DNA of 41,785 nt from Bacillota bacterium (lineage in GTDB: Bacteria; Bacillota; Clostridia; Christensenellales; UMGS416), in assembly GCA_016281935.1 (NCBI GenBank), contig JAEEJN010000023.1, forward strand, positions 1 to 41,785, given 5' to 3'. The notes beneath the pieces are model-generated. The model was not told the origin of the DNA and ran no database searches. It saw nothing but the letters and a program-made list of their open reading frames with translations. The translations under genes and the position numbers were made by a program. Shown here one piece after another: positions 1 through 7,609 of the stretch (the stretch's first letter is position 1; each line of letters starts with the position of its first letter).

Positions 1-724
1 AGGCGGCAAGCTTCTCGACGAGGTCCGTGCGAAGGCCGTGGCCGTTGTAGGTGTCGGCGGGTTTGAGGGAGATGAATCCCAGTTGCAGCGTGAAGCCTTC
101 GGGTGCTTCGATCACGAGGCGGGCATCCTTGTCGTCATCGTTCGGCACGAAAGCCGCGTCATAACGGGAGTAGCCGTTAGATTTGACCATGAAGCAGGTC
201 TCCGCGTACACGGTGCAGCCGCAGGAAGAAACCAGCTTGACTTTGACCGCATGATCGCAGCAGGATTTGGCGAACATGAAGAAATTCAGCGCACGGCCTT
301 TGACAGCGGGCACGCCCTGATAACCGATGTTGCAGATCCTGCCGCCGTCTTCGAATTTGACCTTGAGGGAGACCTTGCGGTTCGCGTTCAGAGTGTCTTC
401 GGCATCCAGAGACATCTCAGCTTTCTCGGCGTACCAGGCAGGGATGGGCGTATAGGGCGTCTTGTTCTCTTCAGGCCAGCGGGCCAGACCTTCGCCATGG
501 GTGAAGTCGCCCTTCCAGCCAGTTTTGGATGTGAAAAATGCGTTCTCTTCGTCCGCGGAACAGCATTCATCGGGGATCAGGGAATCCTCAAAGGTGTTGT
601 CGCGGATCATCTCGGGATACACACCACCGTCACCGGAACGGTTGATGTCCTCGAAGAAAAGACCGTACAGGCTCTCGGTCACGGGGAATTTGGGATCCCC
701 GGTCCTGATCGTGATCTTAGTCAT
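1..724 (-). CDS. Alpha-L-arabinofuranosidase, GH51 family (N-terminal part, runs off the window)
   Basis: About 241 residues are visible, read leftwards from an ATG at 722-724 preceded by an AAGGAG site; the rest lies beyond base 1. The N-terminus contains the segments SLYGLFFEDINRSGDGG and YPEMIRDNTFED, and the last visible residues (FISLKPADTYNGHGLRTDL) match the region just before the catalytic barrel of GH51 arabinofuranosidases. Members remove terminal arabinofuranosyl groups from arabinoxylan or arabinan oligosaccharides. No signal peptide is visible, so the enzyme is probably cytoplasmic and acts on imported oligosaccharides. The catalytic Glu residues lie outside the window and cannot be checked. 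The gene is transcribed separately from the era operon, with its own promoter and an inverted repeat in the leader. Confidence 0.85.
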   Translation of the reverse strand, partial: MTKITIRTGDPKFPVTESLYGLFFEDINRSGDGGVYPEMIRDNTFEDSLIPDECCSADEENAFFTSKTGWKGDFTHGEGLARWPEENKTPYTPIPAWYAEKAEMSLDAEDTLNANRKVSLKVKFEDGGRICNIGYQGVPAVKGRALNFFMFAKSCCDHAVKVKLVSSCGCTVYAETCFMVKSNGYSRYDAAFVPNDDDKDARLVIEAPEGFTLQLGFISLKPADTYNGHGLRTDLVEKLAA

Positions 725-740
725 ACATTGCTCCTTTCAT

Positions 741-764
741 TTGGAAGCTTTTCAATGCTTCCAA
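741..764. promoter_or_regulatory. Inverted repeat in the leader of the GH51 gene (possible operator)
   Basis: TTGGAAGC (741-748) and GCTTCCAA (757-764) are exact 8-base inverted arms around an 8-base spacer. The repeat sits between the predicted transcription start (about 773) and the ribosome binding site, where a repressor would block elongation. An RNA hairpin is the alternative reading. No regulator gene is next to it. Confidence 0.45.
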
Positions 765-779
765 CCGTCTTTTGCCTTC

Positions 780-808
780 ATGATAGCGGTTCACGGCGCA
801 AAACACAA
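780..808 (-). promoter_or_regulatory. Promoter of the GH51 gene
   Basis: On the minus strand, TTGTGT (803-808) and TATCAT (780-785) are separated by 17 bases. The -10 is good and the -35 moderate. Confidence 0.45.
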
Positions 809-835
809 GAGACAGATCGGACAAAGCGTACGGCC

Positions 836-878
836 GCAAAAAGAAAAAGCCCGGGATAGATGATTTTCCCGGAGCTTG
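836..878 (-). terminator. Terminator of the phoH-pgpH-ybeY/era operon
   Basis: Just after the era stop codon the minus strand has an imperfect stem (AGCTCCGGGA against TCCCGGGCT) followed by TTTTTCTTTTT. Confidence 0.75.
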
Positions 879-888
879 CGTCTGTATA

Positions 889-2316
889 CTATTCGTCTTC
901 CGTATACCCAAGTGCTTTGAGTGCCGCAGGACTGTCTCTCCAGCCCTCCTTGACTCGGACCCAGATCTGAAGGTTCACATGGCCCTGGATCAACTCTTCT
1001 ATGTCCTCACGGGCCTGACTGCCGATAAGACGGAGCATTGACCCGCCTTTGCCCAGAACGATGCCTTTGTGAGAAGCTTTTTCTACATACAGATCCGCAT
1101 GGATGTCAGTGATGTGTCCGCCCGGCCGGGTCTTCATGCGTACGATCTCCACGCCGATACCGTGGGGGATCTCTTCTCCAAGGTTGCGAAGCGCCTTCTC
1201 GCGGATGATCTCCGCGATCATCGTGCGTTCGGTCTGATCGGTATACATGTCTTCCGGGAAATAGGGAGGCCCTTCCGGTATAACTGTGTGGATCTCTTCC
1301 AGCAGCTCGTCCAGGCCTTCCCCCGTAGAGGCCGACACAGGAAGGATTGCTTTGAGGAAAGGATACTCACCGAGGAAAGCGATCTTTTCCAGAAGCTGTG
1401 CCTTATCAGGTATGCGATCGATCTTGTTCAGTACCGCATAAACGGGAAGATCTTTCTGCCGGCCCAGAAGTTCCAGAAGGGCCTTATCGCCGCCGCCGAA
1501 AGGAGCGGTTGCGTCGAACAGCGCGAGGACCGCATCCGTTTCCTCCAGTGCATGACCTACGGACGAGACCATATAGTCTCCCAGCCTGTTGCGCGCTTTG
1601 ATGAGTCCGGGTGTATCCACGAATACGATCTGACAGTCCTCTTCCTGAAGAACGCCGCGAATGGCATTGCGCGTAGTTTGGGGTTTGGCAGAGACGATGG
1701 ATACCTTTTCCCCTACGATCCGGTTGATGAGCGTAGATTTCCCCACATTGGGACGTCCGACAACCGCCACGAAACCGGAATAATAAGGTTCTTCCTCCTC
1801 TTCTTCTGCTCCGTCTTCATCGCGGGTCAGGCCTACAAGGGAAAGAGCTTTTTCTTCCATATCGCGCATGATGCGCTTGTCCTCTTCTTCCTCGTGATCA
1901 TAGCCGAGCAGATGCATCATGGAGTGAACGATGAGATAACCGACCTCGCGCTGCAGTCCGTGTCCGAATTCCTCTGCCTGCCGTTCCGCTGTCTCCATGG
2001 AGAGCACGATGTCGCCCAGGAGCACTTCTCCCGTTTCGGGATCCCTGTCCACATCGTCTTCTTCCCAGACCTCGTCCGTATCTTCCTCATCGTAGTCCTC
2101 TCCATAGTCAAGAAGAGGAAAGCTAAGAACATCTGTCGAAGCGTCTACGCCACGGAATTCACGGTTCAGTTCCCGTATGCCCTCGTCATCCGTCAGAGTC
2201 AGGCTGACCTGAGCATCCGGAATCGCACCGTGTACGGTCAGTGCGGCCCGGACAAGTTCCTCCAGCCACTTCTCGTCTACGGGATAACCTTTGGGGTTCT
2301 CAGTCAGTACTGTCAT
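889..2316 (-). CDS. ybeY-era: YbeY endoribonuclease fused to Era GTPase
   Basis: One uninterrupted 475-residue frame joins two ribosome-maturation proteins. Residues 1 to about 160 are YbeY, with the metal-binding motif HSMMHLLGYDH at 131-141 and TDVLSFPL near 61. Residues about 178-475 are Era: P-loop GRPNVGKS (187-194), the switch region TTRN, DTPG (234-237), NKID (297-300), and a C-terminal KH domain with VLGKGGSMLRLIG near 420-432. The linker (about 165-177) is almost all acidic, and a second acidic insert sits inside YbeY at about 69-93. In the families, YbeY acts in 16S rRNA 3'-end maturation and ribosome quality control, and Era binds the 3' end of 16S rRNA in 30S assembly. The dgkA and cdd genes that commonly separate them in Bacillota are absent. 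The start overlaps the pgpH stop by four bases (ATGA), so translation is probably coupled. Confidence 0.95.
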   Translation of the reverse strand: MTVLTENPKGYPVDEKWLEELVRAALTVHGAIPDAQVSLTLTDDEGIRELNREFRGVDASTDVLSFPLLDYGEDYDEEDTDEVWEEDDVDRDPETGEVLLGDIVLSMETAERQAEEFGHGLQREVGYLIVHSMMHLLGYDHEEEEDKRIMRDMEEKALSLVGLTRDEDGAEEEEEEPYYSGFVAVVGRPNVGKSTLINRIVGEKVSIVSAKPQTTRNAIRGVLQEEDCQIVFVDTPGLIKARNRLGDYMVSSVGHALEETDAVLALFDATAPFGGGDKALLELLGRQKDLPVYAVLNKIDRIPDKAQLLEKIAFLGEYPFLKAILPVSASTGEGLDELLEEIHTVIPEGPPYFPEDMYTDQTERTMIAEIIREKALRNLGEEIPHGIGVEIVRMKTRPGGHITDIHADLYVEKASHKGIVLGKGGSMLRLIGSQAREDIEELIQGHVNLQIWVRVKEGWRDSPAALKALGYTEDE

Positions 2317-4772
2317 TCTTCTTCCTCCGGTGCGTTTTCATCCGGAATATCCTGAACCGGAGCCTCAGGCTCACGGGCGGTCGGAGCAGGTTTCTGCGCA
2401 GACGTTGTCTGTCCGTTCACCGCTTCCATGCTCGGATACTCGATGCGTTCATGATAGACGCTGCGAAGGATGCGGATGAAAACCTGGATGATCCGCTCGA
2501 TATCGCGAAGCGTCACGTCACACAGATCCAGCTGATTATCGTTGAACTTGCCCTTGATGACGTTGCGGACCATGGTCTCGATCGATTCTTCCGTAGGATG
2601 CTTGAGGCTTCGCACCGCAGCTTCCGTGGAATCAGCCATCATGATGAGAGCGGCTTCACGCGTAGAAGGTTTGGGACCGGGATAACGGAAATCTTCTTCC
2701 CTGAGCGATTCAGGATGTTCCGCTGTCTGCTTGGCTTTATAGTAGAAATAGGTCTGCATCGTGTCGCCATGATGCGTTGCGATCATGTCGATGATCTCCT
2801 GGGGGAGCCTGGCTTTGCGAGCCATTTCCACGCCGTCCGTAACATGGGCAACAAGGATGCGGGAGGACAGTTCGGGGCTGATGTCATCATGGGGATTGGG
2901 TCCTGTCTGGTTTTCTTTGAAGAAAACCGGACGGGAAAGCTTTCCGATATCATGATAATACGCTCCTACACGGACCAGCAGCGGGTTGCAGCCGATCTCT
3001 TCGGCTGCGGCTTCCGCCAGGTTGCCCACGATGACACTGTGATGATAGGTCCCGGGCGCTTCCACAAGCAGACGCTTGAGGAGGGGCTGGTTCGGATTGC
3101 AGAGTTCCATCATCTTCATGGGAGTATTGAGCTGGAACACAGCTTCCCACAGGGGCATGGTGCCCAGAGCGAGAACGCCGGACAGGATGCCGCAGGACAG
3201 TCCTACCAGGGCGAATGAGCCAAGGCGGCTCCAGTCCATAGCACCCTGCAGGAATGCAAATGCCGCATAGAGAAGGCCCTGCGCCGCTCCGGTTGCCAGA
3301 CCGACCCAGATGAATGCGGAACGGGAGCTTCTCCGGTTGATGAGATTGACCGCGAGGATGCCGGATACGATACTGGCCAATATGACAGGAACCATGTCCG
3401 CCACGGTGGCATTTCCGGACGCATAGACAAGCAGGCCCACATATAGAGCGAGAACGGTCTGCGTGACCATGGCCATCCGCCGGTTGAACAGGCAGGCAAC
3501 GAGCATCGCAGCGAGTCCCGTCACGACAAGGTACGGAGAAACGTGAACCGTGAGGAATGTGAGTACGGCGGTCAGCGTTACGACCATGACCCACAGAACG
3601 AGATTATACTTCGTCAGGAGTTCAGCTTTTTCAAAGCCAGAGAGATACATCCACAGGACGATGACCAGCAAAGCGAAAAGCATGAGATAGGCGGCATAGG
3701 GCTGCCATCTGACTTCAGTGTCTCCCGATACCAGGCCGAGATTCACAAGCATCTGGTACTGGGCATCTGTCACGACTTCACCTTCACGGACGATTGCCTG
3801 TCCCTCACGAACGATGACGTTCGCGACAGAAGCGGCTGCATCCTCGCGGGCCTCCAATGTCGCTTCTTCGTCAGCAAGGAGATTTGCGCGAAGATAACGA
3901 TTCACGATCTCCATGCCGATACGCTGAGCGGAAGAAGACAGATTGCGCAGCGGGTTAGTCAGGTTGTCTCCGATCTTGGAGATCTCGATATCAAGGAGTC
4001 CTTCCTTGATGCCGGACTCGAGAGAAGCTGAAACCTGTTCCATTACGATCTGGCGCACAGAATCAAAATCGGAATCCGTCAGAGCCAGGAGAGCGGTCAG
4101 ATCCTGATAAGTGAAGAAATCAGGCATCTCGTCCATGGCGGATGCAATGAATTCAGCGTGATATCCATCCTGGTAAACAGGCGTGGGTGTGGGAACCGGC
4201 GTAGGAATGGGAGTCGGTTCAGGTGTCGGGACAGCCGTGGCTTCCTGCTGCACACCCTCTTCTTCCCCGTCTTCGTCGGCTTTAGGCGAAGGAGTCGGGA
4301 CGGGAGTGGGAACAGGCGTCGGAGAGATCGTCTGGATCGGGTTCTGCGCTGCCGCCTGCTGTTCCTGTGTCACAAGGATCCGGTCTTCCTGAGCGGCGGA
4401 GCGGATGGTCGCCAGGCTTTCAAAAGCACCTGTGATATCAGCAAGAACGCTGTCTGTCGTAGACTGATCCTGGACGAATTTTTCGGACACCGCATTCCGC
4501 GCAGCTTCCCGGGCTGCTTCCGTAGAGACGGTATCCTCCACAGCTCTGGGTGCCAGTATCGTCTCTTTGGCCACGTCCCCGGCGGCAAGCTCGAGCTTGG
4601 TGCCGGAACTGTTCCACACGAGAAGTCCATAGCAGACCGTCAGCGCGACAAGAACTGAAACCGCACGGGCGATTCTTCGTCTTGCTGAAGCAAGACGCTG
4701 GAGAGCTCTTCGCGGGCCCTTCTCCCTTCCGAGGTCTTCAGGAAGCTGGGAAGAAACGTCTTTCCTTCTCAT
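2313..4772 (-). CDS. pgpH: Cyclic-di-AMP phosphodiesterase PgpH (7TMR-HD family)
   Basis: 819-residue membrane protein. An N-terminal basic stretch and one membrane helix (near 35-55) lead into a large extracytoplasmic domain, followed by a run of hydrophobic helices and a cytoplasmic HD domain with YHHSVIVGNLAEAAAEE and the HD pair in AYYHDIGKL. PgpH enzymes hydrolyse c-di-AMP and so affect osmolyte and cell-wall control. The start at 4772 is preferred over the ATG seven codons upstream because AAAGGAG lies 7 bases before it, inside the longer reading. This ATG overlaps the phoH stop by four bases. The extracytoplasmic domain has a Pro-Thr-rich insert at about residues 150-199 (bases 4176-4325), split by an acidic stretch. 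It is the middle gene of phoH-pgpH-ybeY/era. Confidence 0.93.
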   Translation of the reverse strand: MRRKDVSSQLPEDLGREKGPRRALQRLASARRRIARAVSVLVALTVCYGLLVWNSSGTKLELAAGDVAKETILAPRAVEDTVSTEAAREAARNAVSEKFVQDQSTTDSVLADITGAFESLATIRSAAQEDRILVTQEQQAAAQNPIQTISPTPVPTPVPTPSPKADEDGEEEGVQQEATAVPTPEPTPIPTPVPTPTPVYQDGYHAEFIASAMDEMPDFFTYQDLTALLALTDSDFDSVRQIVMEQVSASLESGIKEGLLDIEISKIGDNLTNPLRNLSSSAQRIGMEIVNRYLRANLLADEEATLEAREDAAASVANVIVREGQAIVREGEVVTDAQYQMLVNLGLVSGDTEVRWQPYAAYLMLFALLVIVLWMYLSGFEKAELLTKYNLVLWVMVVTLTAVLTFLTVHVSPYLVVTGLAAMLVACLFNRRMAMVTQTVLALYVGLLVYASGNATVADMVPVILASIVSGILAVNLINRRSSRSAFIWVGLATGAAQGLLYAAFAFLQGAMDWSRLGSFALVGLSCGILSGVLALGTMPLWEAVFQLNTPMKMMELCNPNQPLLKRLLVEAPGTYHHSVIVGNLAEAAAEEIGCNPLLVRVGAYYHDIGKLSRPVFFKENQTGPNPHDDISPELSSRILVAHVTDGVEMARKARLPQEIIDMIATHHGDTMQTYFYYKAKQTAEHPESLREEDFRYPGPKPSTREAALIMMADSTEAAVRSLKHPTEESIETMVRNVIKGKFNDNQLDLCDVTLRDIERIIQVFIRILRSVYHERIEYPSMEAVNGQTTSAQKPAPTAREPEAPVQDIPDENAPEEEE
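4176..4325 (-). repeat. PT(P/V/E)-type repeat coding region inside pgpH
   Basis: Degenerate hexanucleotide-scale repeats encode alternating PTP, VPTP and EPTP units in two blocks around an acidic stretch. The peptide should be an extended, unstructured outside-facing linker. A similar PT-rich stretch occurs in the lipoprotein at 22034-22705. Confidence 0.7.
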
Positions 4773-5782
4773 GATTTTCTCCTTTGATCCCAAGGCGCAC
4801 GTTCGCGTTCAGGACGGCGGTTCTGCCCCGCCTTGTCATAAGCGGCTACGATCGCCTGCACGAGTTCATGCCTTACGACGTCTTTAGCCGTCAGATGGCA
4901 GACAGCGATATCGTCCACACCTTCCAGGATCGAGATCGCATCCACAAGACCGGAGCGCTTGTCTCCGGGAAGATCGACCTGGGTGATATCACCCGTGATG
5001 ATCATCCGGCTGCCCTGGCCCAGACGGGTCAGGAACATCTTCATCTGCTCGCGGGTCGTATTCTGGGCTTCATCCAGTATGATGAAGGAATCGTTCAGCG
5101 TACGCCCGCGCATATAGGCCATGGGAGCGACTTCGACCTGTCCTTTCTCCACCATGCGCTGGTAGGCTTCAGCGCCGATCATGTCATAGATCGCATCATA
5201 GAGAGGGCGGAGATAAGGATCTACCTTGTTCTGCAGATCACCGGGCAGGAACCCAAGCTTCTCCCCTGCTTCAACGGCCGGACGTGTCAGGATGATGCGG
5301 GCTACCTGTTTGTTTTTGATCGCCATGACAGCCATGGCCATGGCGAGATATGTTTTGCCCGTACCTGCAGGACCGATAGCAAAGGTCACCGTGTTGTCCT
5401 TCATGGCCTGCACATAACGCTTCTGCCCCACGGTCTTGCATTTGATCTGTCTGCCGCGGTATGTAACGAGCACCATGCCGCTCATCATCTCGGATATGAG
5501 ATCCGCATTTCCTTCTCTGGCCAGCGCGATGGCGTAGCGGATGCGGGAACGGTCGATCGTCTCGTTATGCTCGATCATGGCCAGCAGTCTCTCGATCACG
5601 TCCGAGGCGATCTGCACATTCTCTTCGGCGCCTTCCAGCGTCAGTTCTCTCTCCTCAGCGTGGATGCGCACACCGGTCTCATGCTCCAGCACCTGCAGGT
5701 TTTCGTCAAAAGCGCCGAACAGGGCCAGTAGCGCCGCATTCGTCGGCACCTCCACCCTGCGCAGAGTCGTGGTTTCTTCCAT
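4769..5782 (-). CDS. phoH: PhoH family ATPase (PhoH-like protein YbeZ)
   Basis: 337 residues from the ATG at 5780-5782, which has AAAGGGA upstream. A longer frame would run back through the rpsU terminator and is rejected; about 320-340 residues is usual for the family. An N-terminal KH-like segment with TTLRRVEVP precedes the ATPase core: Walker A GPAGTGKT, ILTRPAVEAGEKLGFLPGD, and Walker B FIILDEAQN followed by TGDITQVDLP. PhoH/YbeZ is a cytoplasmic ATPase that in several bacteria is linked to YbeY and ribosome maturation, matching its operon here. The stop overlaps the pgpH start. Confidence 0.95.
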   Translation of the reverse strand: MEETTTLRRVEVPTNAALLALFGAFDENLQVLEHETGVRIHAEERELTLEGAEENVQIASDVIERLLAMIEHNETIDRSRIRYAIALAREGNADLISEMMSGMVLVTYRGRQIKCKTVGQKRYVQAMKDNTVTFAIGPAGTGKTYLAMAMAVMAIKNKQVARIILTRPAVEAGEKLGFLPGDLQNKVDPYLRPLYDAIYDMIGAEAYQRMVEKGQVEVAPMAYMRGRTLNDSFIILDEAQNTTREQMKMFLTRLGQGSRMIITGDITQVDLPGDKRSGLVDAISILEGVDDIAVCHLTAKDVVRHELVQAIVAAYDKAGQNRRPERERAPWDQRRKS

Positions 5783-5812
5783 TCGGTTCCCTTTCCGTAT
5801 ATCACCGTCTTG

Positions 5813-5855
5813 CCCCGGTTTCGGGGCCTGATCGGGCTTTTTGCCCTTTTTCGAT
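5813..5855 (-). other. Tandem hairpins in the phoH leader
   Basis: On the minus strand GGGC-AAAAA-GCCC and GCCCCG-AAAC-CGGGGC lie in the 5' untranslated region between promoter and start. No known leader family is recognised. In the other direction GGGC-T5-GCCC-T5 resembles a terminator, but no plus-strand gene ends here. Confidence 0.4.
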
Positions 5856-5859
5856 ATGT

Positions 5860-5889
5860 ATTGTATCACAGGCGGCCGATCCATGTCCA
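5860..5889 (-). promoter_or_regulatory. Promoter of the phoH operon
   Basis: Minus-strand TGGACA (5884-5889) and TACAAT (5860-5865) with an 18-base spacer, downstream of the rpsU terminator. Confidence 0.55.
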
Positions 5890-5930
5890 CATGGAGCGGG
5901 CTGCGGAAGACCCCCGAGCGATCGGACAAC

Positions 5931-5958
5931 AAAAAACCCGGAGCCTTTCCGGCTCCGG
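5931..5958 (-). terminator. rpsU terminator
   Basis: Perfect 8-base stem CCGGAGCC / GGCTCCGG with a five-base loop, followed on the minus strand by GTTTTTTG. It separates rpsU from the phoH operon. Confidence 0.9.
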
Positions 5959-5969
5959 ATCTTCTGCTG

Positions 5970-6155
5970 TTACATCGAGCGCTTGCTCCGCTTTCTGCGA
6001 GCGGCTTCCTGCTTCTTTTTACGCTTGACGCTGGGCTTTTCATAATGCTCACGCTTGCGGACCTCCGCCAGGACGCCGGCGCGCGCGCATTTGCGCTTGA
6101 AACGCTTCAGAGCGCTTTCCAAGGACTCGTTTTCGCCCACACGAATTTCAGACAT
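5970..6155 (-). CDS. rpsU: 30S ribosomal protein bS21
   Basis: 61 residues, the usual length. It starts [19 protein letters not shown] and ends in a very basic tail ([15 protein letters not shown]), as in bS21. bS21 sits on the platform of the 30S subunit next to the 3' end of 16S rRNA, the site on which the nearby YbeY and Era also act. The gene has a near-consensus promoter and its own terminator, so it is probably a single-gene transcript. Confidence 0.97.
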   Translation of the reverse strand: MSEIRVGENESLESALKRFKRKCARAGVLAEVRKREHYEKPSVKRKKKQEAARRKRSKRSM

Positions 6156-6216
6156 ACCATTTCCCCCCCTTCAATCGAAGGATCGCACGGCCGGACAATC
6201 CGTCCGTGACTTATTA

Positions 6217-6245
6217 AGTATAAAGGAAGGCCGGTCGTATGTCAA
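6217..6245 (-). promoter_or_regulatory. Strong promoter of rpsU
   Basis: Minus-strand TTGACA (6240-6245) and TATACT (6217-6222) with exactly 17 bases between. It lies just past the end of the GH18 gene. Confidence 0.9.
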
Positions 6246-6272
6246 GCCAGACTTTGAAGAAAAATCGTTCTC

Positions 6273-7451
6273 TTACTGGAGTCCGACCGCGGCACGGTTC
6301 TCTTCTGCGGCATGCGCCATGGCGGTCCACCATTCAGGTTCGCCTGCCTTCTTCTGCCATATGGCTGTGCCTCCCAGGGAGTACTCCCGGACGAGTGCAA
6401 ACTTATTCCGGAGAGAGACCTCATCTTCCAAGAAGATCCTGTGGACTGATCCTTCAATGTCCCGGAACGAATACATGAGAATGCCGGAAGGTTCCTGGCG
6501 GACTCCTCTCGCCAGCCATTCATCTACTTCAAACACACGGTTCGCAGCGGAAAGCGTTCCTGTTTCAAGAAGCGCTTTGACCTCAGCCGACGTCACAGTG
6601 ATCCGGCCTGTATAGGTTTCTTCTGTTCCTTCATCCCGCCAGAAGTCCACGCCGTGCATCGGGATCCCCAGAAGGATTCTGGGGCTTGGAACGTCGCGAA
6701 GAAGCAGTTCCAGTCTGTAGCGCACCCAGTCTTCTCCCGCAACAGGAGCGATGACGCCTTCTTTATGCCCGTCATACGTCATAACGTTCACATAATCACA
6801 CACATGGGCAAGGGCTGCTCTGTCATAAGCCTGGTAGGGTGACCGCGACGGAGTGGCCATGGGAACCGTCACGCAGACGCTGAGGATCCTGTCTCCGACA
6901 GCTTCCCTGACTGCACGCGCAAAATCCGTGAAGCGGTCTGTATCATCCGGATCCATATTCTCGAAATCCAGATCGATCCCGTCCAGCCCCCATGCCTTCG
7001 CCCTGCGTCCGATCTCTTCAGCAATCCGGGCGACATTCTCCGGATCGCGCACGACCGCGGCAGTCGCTTCCGGAACGAATCCGACGACAGTGGCCCATAC
7101 CTGTGTCCCTGCCGCATGAGCATCTGACACGAATGACACAGGATCGAAGGATGTATAACCCATCTCAGAAAGATCTTTCAGAGCAGGCCCGTCCTCTTCC
7201 ATGACCAGATCCATCCACATGGGACAGATGACATCCAGTCCGTCACGTCCTTCAAAAACGAGCGGTCTGTACTCCCAGGCCATAAACAATGCCGGCTCTG
7301 TCCGCGGAATCACATTATGCCGCCAATCATCTGCCGGCAGCGGCGTGACAAGCTTAAGATCCGGAAGCGCGCTGTCCGGTCGCCAAGCACACCCGCCCAG
7401 GAGCGAGGCCAGCATGAGACATGCGATCACAGTCGAACAGACGCGTTTCAT
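6273..7451 (-). CDS. Lipoprotein glycoside hydrolase, GH18 family (YaaH-like)
   Basis: 392 residues. A lipoprotein signal peptide ends in LLGGC (Cys 21). The barrel contains DGIDLDFEN, the GH18 DxxDxDxE signature with the catalytic Glu, then a segment VNVMTYD typical of the subfamily related to spore-germination hydrolase YaaH, and LGIPMHGVDFW. No LysM repeats are visible. Family members act on N-acetylglucosamine polymers such as peptidoglycan or chitin; the protein should be anchored to the outer face of the membrane. The start has AAAGGA upstream, and an extended -10 (TGTTATACT) lies near 7485. No downstream terminator of its own is visible; the rpsU promoter follows within 30 bases. Confidence 0.85.
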   Translation of the reverse strand: MKRVCSTVIACLMLASLLGGCAWRPDSALPDLKLVTPLPADDWRHNVIPRTEPALFMAWEYRPLVFEGRDGLDVICPMWMDLVMEEDGPALKDLSEMGYTSFDPVSFVSDAHAAGTQVWATVVGFVPEATAAVVRDPENVARIAEEIGRRAKAWGLDGIDLDFENMDPDDTDRFTDFARAVREAVGDRILSVCVTVPMATPSRSPYQAYDRAALAHVCDYVNVMTYDGHKEGVIAPVAGEDWVRYRLELLLRDVPSPRILLGIPMHGVDFWRDEGTEETYTGRITVTSAEVKALLETGTLSAANRVFEVDEWLARGVRQEPSGILMYSFRDIEGSVHRIFLEDEVSLRNKFALVREYSLGGTAIWQKKAGEPEWWTAMAHAAEENRAAVGLQ

Positions 7452-7609
7452 CTTCAGGTTCCTTTCATTTAGATTGCGTTATCAGTATAACACGGACCGG
7501 ATTCATAAAAAAGCAAAAAAACGGAAGGAAAAACTGTAACGAATGTCGAATAGCGTAAAAGACAGATTGGGAAAGCCGTTATTCGCTTTCCGACATGCGG
7601 AGGTCATGC

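Noticed and set aside
38-859. A 273-codon plus-strand frame at the left end
   Set aside because: It is antisense to the GH51 gene, whose minus-strand translation is clearly homologous to arabinofuranosidases and has a good start.
4158-4392. Plus-strand Gly-Val repeat frames over pgpH
   Set aside because: They are the reverse reading of the PT-repeat linker in pgpH, not genes.
5783-6052. A longer phoH start 90 codons upstream
   Set aside because: The added sequence runs through the rpsU terminator and 3' end of rpsU and lacks a ribosome binding site.
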